A stretch of 45,528 bases of DNA from an uncultured Spartobacteria bacterium (GTDB taxonomy: Bacteria; Verrucomicrobiota; Verrucomicrobiia; Chthoniobacterales; Terrimicrobiaceae), in the NCBI GenBank assembly GCA_937919825.1, contig CALFPA010000054.1, positions 1 through 45,528 on the forward strand. The letters run 5' to 3'. The translations under genes and the position numbers were made by a program. Every line of letters begins with the position of its first letter. The stretch's first letter is position 1. Below the pieces are notes generated by a model, which worked only from the letters and a program-made list of their open reading frames with translations, made no database searches and had not been told where the DNA came from. Positions 6,999 through 14,678 of the stretch are shown one piece after another.

Positions 6999-9506
6999 TT
7001 AGTTTAGCGCTTCCGAGTAAGCTTGGTATGCGGTGGATTCGTTGAGCAGTTGTGCCCTCTGCGCTCCCATGGTCGAGGTTTTCAGCGGCGAGTGCTTCTC
7101 AGGACTCTTGATGTGGATCAAGTTGACGCTCGGCGTTTGGGCAAATGTGAGGGTTCCTGCGAAATCTCCGGGCGCCAGATCGAGCAGCAGTCGCGTTCCT
7201 GCAGGGGTGCCCCGGAGTCGCTTTCCATTGAGGAGGATTTCTTCCTGACCGGGTGCGGCGGGCAAGGAAAGCCTGGCGGCCGTATCGGAGGGGATGGTGC
7301 CTTGGAAATGGAGTTCGCCCTCCGCTTGGTGCCAGGAGATCGGCACCGGGCCGAATTCCGTGACCACCACGCCTTCGGCTTCGTGGAGGTCGCCGAGGTG
7401 AGGTTCGATGAGGATTTGCCTGTCCGTTGCTGTCCCCACGCGGCGAATGCCGAGGACATGGGAACTCAAAAAACAGCCGGGGAACATGCCGTAGCTATGG
7501 GCCTTCGAATGCCCGTCCTCCACTTCCGAAAACTCCCACGAGCATTGCCAGGGATGGGCGGCCATGGCCTGCCAACCTTGGCGGAACATCGCCAGCACCC
7601 GCTCGTCGAGGTCCCGGCGGTCGAGTGCGTAGAGTTGTTTAATCACGAAGTAGTAAACCATGATCGAGCCGGTGATTTTCTCCGGCAGGAGCCTGAGAAT
7701 CGCGTCGATCACCCGCTCGCGGCGCTCGGGTGGCACGAGGCCCCGGTCCAACGCGAAAATATTCGAATGCAGGGTCGGTTCGTAGAAGTCGCCCTGCTTG
7801 GTGAGGTCGATCGATTGACGGAACATCTGGTCGCCAGGGAGGATTTCGAGATCTCCAACGCCGGAAAAATACGAGCCCGATTTCTCGTCCCACAAAATGC
7901 GGTTGATGATCGCCGCCAAATCCTCTGCCTCCTTGGCGAAGCGGGCGGCTTCGGCGTTTTCCCCGATGGCGGAGGCGAGGCAGGCGCTGTCCGCAAGGGC
8001 TCGTTGGACGAAGGCGTTGATCGTGGTCGTTTGGCCGGTGGCGTAGCTGAGAGGGTTGTCCCAAACCACCCAATCGCGGCAGGAAATGAGGCCCCGGTCG
8101 CCTCGGAGATTTAGGAAAAAATCCATCTGCGCGACGACGGCGGGCCACAGTTCTTTGAGGAGCGCCGTATCCCCGGTGGCTTCGTAGTAAAGCCGAAGAC
8201 CCTCCACCCAAGCGCAGCAGCGGTCCTCCATTTTCGCGTGGAGATCGTAGCGGTCCGAGCAAGTGTGGGCTTTGACCCAGCCCGCAGGTTGGAGTGTCAG
8301 TGCCGTGCGGCGGAGCAGTGCCCCGAGCAGGCGGGCATCGCTGAAAACCGGCTTTCCATCTGGCCCGGGAGGCCCCGCCATCGCCGTCTGGGTGATGTCG
8401 AAAAGTGGCGGAGTCGTATCCATCCACTCGACCCGCTCGCGATCGGCGCAATCCACATACGCCTCCTCGCTCAAAATCTCACAGGAGCGGGCGCACATTT
8501 CCCAAAGTCGGTTCAAAAACGCATCGTCGCAATGGAATTTTCCAATTCGGGAAAAGGGATACACGCGCTCGATCAACTTCACCTCGTCGATGACCGCGCG
8601 GCCGTGCCTGACGGTGATCTCGAATTCGGTGACGCCTTTGGAGTCGATCGGGAAATAGGTCTGCCGCCCCTCTCTCGCGATATAGGTGGAGTTGTAGGGA
8701 GCGATCTCCAGCTCCGTGCCGGCCTCCGCCGTGAAGGAAATAGCGGGATACGCCTGCACAATTCGGCCTGCCTGAAAGCGCACGCTCTGGCCGGCCGTGA
8801 GAGTTGCGGGCAGGTCGGTGCTGGATTGGACCGGCACCGGGGTTTCGCGAAGGAGCGGAATGCGTCGGGCGGTGAGCGGCCCCCAGGCTTGGCCATCAAT
8901 GCTGGTGGCCGATTCCCATTCACGCTCGTCGTAGTTTGCCGAGGTCCAGTCTCCATCGACGATGCGGGCATCGACGCGGGAGTCGAGGACCTCTGCCCAG
9001 GTGGACTCCACTTTTTGCCAAGGATTTTTTCGCGTGTATTTCCAGGAGGCGTCGGTTTTCAGAACTTCGCCGGCGTCGCAAGCGAGCACCGCCGCGAGCC
9101 CCGGGGCATGGCGCATGATTTTTCCGGTGGAGAGATTCCCCAGGACTAAAACGGCCAGAGCGTTTGTGCCCTCGCGCAAGTGTGGCGCGATTTCCAAGAC
9201 ATCGTATTCCGGCCCGTTAGGCTGGAAGCGGCCGGGGCCGCGATCGACATAGCGTCCGTTCACCCAAAGGATGTAGCGGGCATCGGCGAAAATCGACAGC
9301 GAGGCGCGATCCGGCACCTTCTCGAGCGGGAAAGTTTTTCGAAATGTGACCGCCACCGGCTCGTCATCCGTTTCCGGTCCAGCCCAGATCATCGAGGATT
9401 GCAACCTCGCGCCGACGGCGTCGGCTGCGGTGCCACGAAAACTGATCAAGTCAGGCTGCGGCGGGAGCAATGGGTTGCTCGATGGGTCGGGTGATTCCCT
9501 TCGCAT
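6999..9506 (-). CDS. GH78-like alpha-L-rhamnosidase family protein
   Basis: An 835-residue enzyme with the GH78 layout: an N-terminal beta-sandwich with FRKTFPLEKV, ADARYILWVNGRYVDRGPGR and an EIAPHLREGTNALAV stretch; a six-hairpin (alpha/alpha)6 domain starting near LNRLWEMCARSCEI; and a C-terminal beta-sandwich (EGVVVTEFGPVPISW). The GH78 active-site loop, usually CPQRDERxxWxGD, appears as CADRERVEWMDTTPP, so the acidic positions are partly kept but the final GD is changed. GH78 enzymes release terminal L-rhamnose. No signal peptide is visible at the annotated N-terminus, so the location is uncertain. The ATG at 9506 overlaps the TAA of the EF-hand gene by one base (TAATG). The last ~45 residues after TLTFAQTP look like a non-domain tail. 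GH78-type fold is fairly sure; rhamnose specificity is inferred. Confidence 0.75.
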   Translation of the reverse strand: MRRESPDPSSNPLLPPQPDLISFRGTAADAVGARLQSSMIWAGPETDDEPVAVTFRKTFPLEKVPDRASLSIFADARYILWVNGRYVDRGPGRFQPNGPEYDVLEIAPHLREGTNALAVLVLGNLSTGKIMRHAPGLAAVLACDAGEVLKTDASWKYTRKNPWQKVESTWAEVLDSRVDARIVDGDWTSANYDEREWESATSIDGQAWGPLTARRIPLLRETPVPVQSSTDLPATLTAGQSVRFQAGRIVQAYPAISFTAEAGTELEIAPYNSTYIAREGRQTYFPIDSKGVTEFEITVRHGRAVIDEVKLIERVYPFSRIGKFHCDDAFLNRLWEMCARSCEILSEEAYVDCADRERVEWMDTTPPLFDITQTAMAGPPGPDGKPVFSDARLLGALLRRTALTLQPAGWVKAHTCSDRYDLHAKMEDRCCAWVEGLRLYYEATGDTALLKELWPAVVAQMDFFLNLRGDRGLISCRDWVVWDNPLSYATGQTTTINAFVQRALADSACLASAIGENAEAARFAKEAEDLAAIINRILWDEKSGSYFSGVGDLEILPGDQMFRQSIDLTKQGDFYEPTLHSNIFALDRGLVPPERRERVIDAILRLLPEKITGSIMVYYFVIKQLYALDRRDLDERVLAMFRQGWQAMAAHPWQCSWEFSEVEDGHSKAHSYGMFPGCFLSSHVLGIRRVGTATDRQILIEPHLGDLHEAEGVVVTEFGPVPISWHQAEGELHFQGTIPSDTAARLSLPAAPGQEEILLNGKRLRGTPAGTRLLLDLAPGDFAGTLTFAQTPSVNLIHIKSPEKHSPLKTSTMGAQRAQLLNESTAYQAYSEALN

Positions 9507-10081
9507 TATGTCTCTTCCACGAAAATCACGCCGTCTTTGTTTTTGTCCGTATCCCTGAAACCCTCGAAATAGCGCAGCTTGTATTCCTCACGATCGAGTT
9601 TGGCGTCCTTGTTTTTGTCGTGGGCGACGATGGCGCCCCAAGGGAACTCGGAGCGTTCGAGCAAGCCATCCTTGTTTTTGTCGCAGCGCTCGAAATTCTT
9701 CCAGTGGGCTGCTTCATACTCCTCGCGAGTCATGACGCCATCTCCGTTCACATCGACTTCATTGAATATCTGTATTTTTTGAGCCGGGGTGTTTGGCGGC
9801 GGAGTCCTTTTTTGTGCTGGCTGGGCCTGCGGCTTTTCCGCAGGGACAGCGGCTACGGTTGGCTTCGGTTCGGGCGTTGCCGCAGGCGGGGCTTTTTTTG
9901 AAAACAAAAGGTAGGAACCGAGGAGCAGCAGGGCGGCCACGACAGCCATGGCAATCAAAAGCCCGGTGCTGATGGAACCAGAGACAGCCAAGTTGGTTTG
10001 ACGGGTGGGTTTGTTTTGTGGGGTGGTTTTCATGTTCGGGTTGGTGGGTTGGATTTTCATGCAGCCACATCGGCGAGCCAC
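9506..10081 (-). CDS. EF-hand-repeat membrane-anchored protein
   Basis: A 191-residue protein with one transmembrane helix (TGLLIAMAVVAALLLLGSYL, near residues 38-58), a Pro/Ala-rich linker (PPAATPEPKPTVAAVPAEKP), and then four Asp-rich calcium-loop-like repeats between about residues 105 and 190: DVNGDGVMTREEYE, DKNKDGLLERSEF, DKNKDAKLDREEY and DKNKDGVIFVEE. The repeats match EF-hand consensus positions (D-x-D/N-x-D-G) and probably bind calcium on the outer face of the membrane. The first possible codon is GTG at 10081; ATG codons at 10060 and 10033 are alternatives, and no good ribosome-binding site separates them. It overlaps the GH78-like gene by one base, so it belongs to the sugar operon. 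Its job there is unknown; calcium-dependent anchoring or sensing is only a guess. Confidence 0.75.
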   Translation of the reverse strand: MARRCGCMKIQPTNPNMKTTPQNKPTRQTNLAVSGSISTGLLIAMAVVAALLLLGSYLLFSKKAPPAATPEPKPTVAAVPAEKPQAQPAQKRTPPPNTPAQKIQIFNEVDVNGDGVMTREEYEAAHWKNFERCDKNKDGLLERSEFPWGAIVAHDKNKDAKLDREEYKLRYFEGFRDTDKNKDGVIFVEET

Positions 10082-10148
10082 GCGGGGCGGGGGAGGGGGT
10101 CGTGAAATGGGAATAGCAAAAAATTCAGCAAGCCGGGGATTTTAAAGC

Positions 10149-10259
10149 TTAGGGGAGTTCTTTACAGCCTGGCCAGATGGCCAATTTTCGAAGCGACTGC
10201 CGAATCTCAACCTTGCTGTTCTGAGCGTCCCAGTCTTTTGGTGTGAGGGTGGCTTTCAT
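10149..10259 (-). other. Possible 36-codon ORF overlapping the GH36-like stop codon
   Basis: An ATG at 10259 overlaps the TGA of the GH36-like gene in an ATGA arrangement and opens a 36-codon frame beginning MKATLTPKDWDAQN and ending GCKELP before TAA at 10149-10151. The overlap is the same kind seen between real genes elsewhere in this operon, which is the only support. The peptide has no motif I recognise and could be the remnant of a larger gene or chance. The remaining bases up to the EF-hand gene (10082-10148) show nothing. Confidence 0.25.
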
Positions 10260-12328
10260 TTGCGCTCTAAGACGATGACTTGGAATGGCTCGAGTTGAAA
10301 AGTGTGGGCTTTTCCTGCCGTGAGCGTCACGGCGGGTTGATCCGCTTCATCCGCCCATGGGCTTTTCATGGTGAAGGACTCGATTTTTTGATGCGGCGGC
10401 ACCTCAAAGGCCGTGATCGGTTCGATATCGATCGACTGGGGTTTGTCGGAGGGATTGCGCAGCATGAGGGTGGCTTTTTGAGGATTCCACGCCGCCACGC
10501 CATAAACTTGTCCTTTGCCTGGATCGCCGCCCACCCAATGAGCATCGACCAAGACATCTTCGTTCGCGCGCGCCCACTTGGCGCCTTCGGCTACGATGTC
10601 CCAAAGCTCATCGGTCATGAGTGGTTTACCGGTGTCCGGATTCGTCGGACCGATGTAGAGTTCCTGCAGGTTCACCCCGAGGCCAAAGTAGGATCGCACT
10701 TCATTTTTCCACTCTTGGAGGGTGGCGGTATCGAATCCTTCATGGTGCACATACGGTGCAAGCACGGGCCCCATCACCATCACCGAGGAAACTGGGAAAA
10801 GCGGGCTTTGGAAGACGACCTTCATGTAAGTAGTCCAGTCGCGATAATTGATCGCTTGCTCGCGCACAGGTCCGACGCCTTTCATTTCGATGTCGCCACC
10901 GCCACGCCAAATCGAATCCGAGTTCATGAGGAAAAACGGACTGGGCCACGCGCCGCAAGTGGTGTTGATGAAGACATCCGGCTTTTCCTTGCGCATGTCC
11001 TCGATTAATTTCACCAGCGCCTCGCGTTCGGATTCATTTGCTGGGTTCTCATTAAAACCATCGAATTTGAACATGGTGACACCTTGATTGCGCAGGAAAT
11101 CAAAGCACACCTCCCGAAACCGTGTGAGGTAGGGCGGATCGGACAAGCTGAAAGCCAAGTCTTTAATCGCATAGGGCAAATTGTTTTGCCTTGCCGTTGC
11201 AAATCGGACATGTCGGCCACCCCACCCGCCTTGGGGGGACATCCAGACCCCCAATTTGGCGCCATGCTTTTCTGCGACCTCTTTCATGACTCTCCACTCG
11301 TTTGGGTTACGCTTGGGGTCGAACTGCCAGACATCCGTGGCCGTGCCGGACACATTGTCCCACGGATCGTCGAACATAAATAACTCCACGGGCAGACCGC
11401 GCTTGACGCTCAATTCGTTGTGGAATCTCTGGATTCGCTCAATGGCCTCGGCCTCATCTGCTTTCTTCGTGCGTTCGGTATGCAGGATGTCATACCACGC
11501 ATTGTAGTGCAGGACCTGATGGTAGGAATGCGAGCGCTCTCGCTCCAGATAGTAGTTGAAGGCCCGGCGGCGCTGGTCTTGCGGATAAATGCCGATGGCG
11601 GCGCGTTGGTGCACCGTCTCGCCCTGCTTGACCGCCAGGTTGGCGCGGTCCCAGTAAAAGGTCAGCTTTTCCCCAGAGATGAGAGGCCGGGCGGTGGGAT
11701 GGTGAAATCCGAAGAAAAAGCGCTCGTTCGCCACCGGACTCCCGGCCGGGGTGCCGAGTTGCTTCAGGTTCTTGGCGGTCGCATCCAGCATGACCAAGCG
11801 GTTCAAGCTCAAATCCCTGCGCAACGGAGTGATCGTGACATCGAACAGAATGTAGTTGGAACCGTCCCGAAGAATGGGCTTCCACACCACGCGATACGAA
11901 TCGTCGGGGGCGGTATAGGTCAGGGCAAATGACTTGGCTGCATCATGATCGCCCAGTCGGGGCGAGGTCGTGTCTGCGGAGATGGTTTCTTCCGGAATTT
12001 GCGGATCCAGTTTCAAAGCCGAGGCGTTTATCGGCTTGCCGTCCACGACCAATGAGAATGGTTCACCAATAACAACCGTGGTCCCGGCTTCGCTTGGGAT
12101 GTCGAAGCGTGCGTTCGTGACGCGGCCCTCCGCGACATCAAACTGAAAGGAGACGAGGTCATTTTGGAGTGTATAGGTATTTCCTTTGACGATCGCTTTT
12201 GCGCTGCCAGGAGGGCGCTGATCTGGGTAATCGAATGTGATGGGTTCCTTGGGCTTTCCTGCGAGTGGAGCAGGTAAAAAGCTCACGACCAATGCGAAAT
12301 ATCCAACGAGTGGCAAGTAGGTTTTCAT
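10256..12328 (-). CDS. Secreted GH36-like (clan GH-D type) glycoside hydrolase
   Basis: A 690-residue protein with a signal peptide (ending around PAPLAGKPK). It resembles alpha-galactosidase-like TIM-barrel enzymes: an N-terminal beta-supersandwich up to about residue 280, then a barrel with VELFMFDDPWDN (D near 320), LGVWMSPQGGWGG, and VTMFKFDGFNEN, where the Asp near residue 423 sits at the position of the GH36/GH27 nucleophile (K-x-D). A later DSIWRGGGDIE stretch may carry the acid/base residue. A C-terminal beta-sandwich ends in FQVIVLERK. Enzymes of this clan cleave alpha-galactosides and related alpha-linked sugars; specificity here is uncertain, and many relatives are uncharacterised. 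It lies 17 bases after the esterase gene and shares its transcript. The ATG at 12328 is chosen because the signal peptide follows immediately. Confidence 0.7.
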   Translation of the reverse strand: MKTYLPLVGYFALVVSFLPAPLAGKPKEPITFDYPDQRPPGSAKAIVKGNTYTLQNDLVSFQFDVAEGRVTNARFDIPSEAGTTVVIGEPFSLVVDGKPINASALKLDPQIPEETISADTTSPRLGDHDAAKSFALTYTAPDDSYRVVWKPILRDGSNYILFDVTITPLRRDLSLNRLVMLDATAKNLKQLGTPAGSPVANERFFFGFHHPTARPLISGEKLTFYWDRANLAVKQGETVHQRAAIGIYPQDQRRRAFNYYLERERSHSYHQVLHYNAWYDILHTERTKKADEAEAIERIQRFHNELSVKRGLPVELFMFDDPWDNVSGTATDVWQFDPKRNPNEWRVMKEVAEKHGAKLGVWMSPQGGWGGRHVRFATARQNNLPYAIKDLAFSLSDPPYLTRFREVCFDFLRNQGVTMFKFDGFNENPANESEREALVKLIEDMRKEKPDVFINTTCGAWPSPFFLMNSDSIWRGGGDIEMKGVGPVREQAINYRDWTTYMKVVFQSPLFPVSSVMVMGPVLAPYVHHEGFDTATLQEWKNEVRSYFGLGVNLQELYIGPTNPDTGKPLMTDELWDIVAEGAKWARANEDVLVDAHWVGGDPGKGQVYGVAAWNPQKATLMLRNPSDKPQSIDIEPITAFEVPPHQKIESFTMKSPWADEADQPAVTLTAGKAHTFQLEPFQVIVLERK

Positions 12329-12345
12329 GTTATTGTTTTTTATTT

Positions 12346-13317
12346 TTATGGAGTTTCTTTCGTTTTCAAATATCCCAAGCTGACAAAAAAATCGTCCATG
12401 TCTTGGTGGGTGGCTTTGAAGCCTGTTGGAGAAAAGTTGAAGGCGTGGTCGGCCTTTTCGTAGATTTTCAAATCACAGCGCCCGCCGTGCTTTTCCATTT
12501 CGGCCTTGAACTGATGTGCCGTTGCCACAGGGATATACTTGTCGAGATCGCCGACTAAAAATAATGCCGGTGGCGGGTTGGGGCCGATATTGTGCATCGG
12601 GGAAAAGGCTTCCCAGTAAGCCTTGACCTGGTCGTGAGCAAAGCCCCCGGGTCCGTTGTCGATCACTGGAACAATGAGCGCCAGGGCCGAGGGTTTGCAG
12701 TTGACTTGGAGGTCGTCAGCCGGGTCGTCGAATCCCTTGCTAAAAGCCGTGGCGGCAGCAAGATGTCCGCCAGCAGAAATGCCCCCTGCGGCGATCCTGC
12801 TTGCATCAATTCCCAACGCGGCGGCGTTTTTATACACATAGCGCATGGCGCTCTTGGCATCCGCCAAGCACTGAACAGGGGTCACACCATGCTTTTGGAT
12901 GGTGCGGTATTCGGGCGTCACCACGATCATGCCGCGCTCCGCAAGGAATGGCGCGGTGATGCGAAATTGCGTGATATCTCCAGCATGCCAGCCACCGCCG
13001 AAGAAGAGCACGATGGCAGGGAGTTTCTTTCCATCTGACTTCCAGTCAGGCGGGTAGTGGATTTTCATCTCCAGTTCCGCATCGCCTAATTCTTTGTATG
13101 TGAGGGTTTTAATTCCTTCTTGCACGGTGTTTGTATTCCCTGAATGCGCTTTAGCCGCTGCCGCCGAGATGGTCTTCAGCGGCGCCGACTTGCTGCCGTC
13201 ACTCGCATCGCTGCCTGTCACGGAAACATGATACTCAGCCCCAATTCCCTGTGTTGCGCAGACTGCAAGCAACGCGCAGGCGAAGGCATGGGTTCGATGA
13301 TTTTTATAGAGTCTCAT
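12346..13317 (-). CDS. Secreted alpha/beta-hydrolase (esterase), with beta-helix-like N-terminal segment
   Basis: An alpha/beta-hydrolase of the acetylesterase/lipase type, probably removing acetyl or other acyl groups from the glycan in the periplasm. Seen directly: an oxyanion-type loop FFGGGWHAG, the nucleophile elbow GISAGG (Ser near residue 181), an Asp in VGDLDKYIP (near 257) and a His in ADHAFN (near 291). The frame is open to an ATG at 13344, but the ATG at 13317 gives a clean signal peptide (MRLYKNHRTHAFACALLAVC) and is preferred, giving 323 residues. Directly after the signal peptide comes EYHVSVTGSDASDGSKSAPL and KTISAAA, which resembles the start of a right-handed beta-helix protein rather than an esterase. 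The gene starts 55 bases after the sulfatase stop and ends 17 bases before the GH36-like gene. Confidence 0.8.
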   Translation of the reverse strand: MRLYKNHRTHAFACALLAVCATQGIGAEYHVSVTGSDASDGSKSAPLKTISAAAAKAHSGNTNTVQEGIKTLTYKELGDAELEMKIHYPPDWKSDGKKLPAIVLFFGGGWHAGDITQFRITAPFLAERGMIVVTPEYRTIQKHGVTPVQCLADAKSAMRYVYKNAAALGIDASRIAAGGISAGGHLAAATAFSKGFDDPADDLQVNCKPSALALIVPVIDNGPGGFAHDQVKAYWEAFSPMHNIGPNPPPALFLVGDLDKYIPVATAHQFKAEMEKHGGRCDLKIYEKADHAFNFSPTGFKATHQDMDDFFVSLGYLKTKETP

Positions 13318-13371
13318 ATTATTCTTATCCGTAGATTTTTTCATTGAATCAATAAGTGGAATAAGTAAAAG

Positions 13372-14661
13372 TCAGTTTTGAGATAGCGGGGCCGGGTTCC
13401 ACCATGCATCCAGTATTTTTCTGAATTCGGTGGTCTTCTCCGGATTCCGCGTGGCGAGGTTGTTTCTCTCCATCGGGTCGTCTTTGATGTGGAAGAGTTC
13501 GACTTTTTCCTTTGGCTCAGGCATTTGCCATCCCTTGATCTCCAGCAACGGACTCGGCTTATGCCACACGGTTAGTTTCCAATCCTTGGAAACAAGAGAC
13601 CGCGCGCGCAGAGCGGCAACTGGGTCATTCACATCGAGCATATCGAGGGTAAAGCTCTCCAAAAACAGGTTCTTCCTTTTCGCAACCGCATCATGATTAA
13701 GCAGATCAATGCCCTCCATGTTGTCCGGAATGTTGATGCCGCAGGCCGCGAGAATCGTTGGTGCGAGATCAAGATTGCTGGCTAAATTTTCCTTATCAAT
13801 CTGCGCCTGAACATGATTTGGCCACTTGATCATGATCGGAGTGCGGACAGCCAACTCATAGGGCGAGGCTTTGACGGAACCTTTGCCCAGACTGCCCCAT
13901 CCGTTGTCGCAGATGTAAAGAATGATTGTGTTATTACTCAGACCTTTTTCGTCGAGGTGGTCGAGCAACTGACCGCAGGTTTCATCAAACCATTCGCACA
14001 TGGCGTAATATTTGGACTGCCCCCCCGCACCCATCGCGACGTATTTTTCTTCAAGGCGTTGTGGTGGCGTATGCGGCGTGTGCGGCAGAAAGGGGGCATA
14101 CCAGACCATGAACGGCTTGGACTGATCCTGCGCCTTTTGGATGAAGTCATAGATCGGTTGCATGGTTTCACGACCGATGCTGAGCGAATAAGGCGATCCA
14201 TGCCGAAGCGTCTCGCCCATGCTGTCGGTAAAGCCGGACATCTTCGGATCTGCGAACCAGTATTTGCCGGTCTGCAGCGTTAGATATCCCTTTTCCGCCA
14301 ACAACTTCGGAACCTGTGGAAGAGTGCGAAAATAGTCAATCCAAGGCTGACGGCTTGTTCCGGCAACGGGATCGTTGCCCGTGGTGCGGTGCTGGTGCGG
14401 ATACATCCCGGTCAAAATCGAGGCGAGTGATGGGCAGCAAACCGCCGTCGTCACATACCCTCGTTCAAACACTAAGCTCTGCGAGGCAAGGCGATCGATC
14501 CGCGGGGTGTCGATCATCGCATGTCCCATAAAACTGTAGTCCGCGTAGCCCTGATCGTCACTCAGGATCATGACCACATTGGGAGGGGGGGATTGTTCGG
14601 CGAAACAGGTGGAGACACTGCCAACAACAACAACCAGTAGAGTCTGAATTCTTTTTTTCAT
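13372..14661 (-). CDS. Secreted sulfatase with atypical C-C-P-S-L activation motif
   Basis: A 429-residue S1-type (alkaline-phosphatase superfamily) sulfatase with signal peptide MKKRIQTLLVVVVGSVSTCF. Metal-binding motifs are present: ILSDDQGYADY near the N-terminus and YICDNGWGSLGKGS in the middle, with the QTGKYW motif in place of the common GKWH. The activation motif reads VCCPSLASILTG; Cys75 is the predicted formylglycine precursor (C75-C76-P-S-L79), so Leu stands where the standard C-x-P-S-R motif has Arg. Otherwise length and order are normal. The enzyme is predicted to remove sulfate esters from an extracellular or periplasmic glycan. It sits between the GH106-like and esterase genes, 17 bases downstream of the former, with a purine-rich AGAGAGAAG stretch before the ATG. 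Confidence 0.85.
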   Translation of the reverse strand: MKKRIQTLLVVVVGSVSTCFAEQSPPPNVVMILSDDQGYADYSFMGHAMIDTPRIDRLASQSLVFERGYVTTAVCCPSLASILTGMYPHQHRTTGNDPVAGTSRQPWIDYFRTLPQVPKLLAEKGYLTLQTGKYWFADPKMSGFTDSMGETLRHGSPYSLSIGRETMQPIYDFIQKAQDQSKPFMVWYAPFLPHTPHTPPQRLEEKYVAMGAGGQSKYYAMCEWFDETCGQLLDHLDEKGLSNNTIILYICDNGWGSLGKGSVKASPYELAVRTPIMIKWPNHVQAQIDKENLASNLDLAPTILAACGINIPDNMEGIDLLNHDAVAKRKNLFLESFTLDMLDVNDPVAALRARSLVSKDWKLTVWHKPSPLLEIKGWQMPEPKEKVELFHIKDDPMERNNLATRNPEKTTEFRKILDAWWNPAPLSQN

Positions 14662-14678
14662 AGGCTTCTCTCTGGTTG

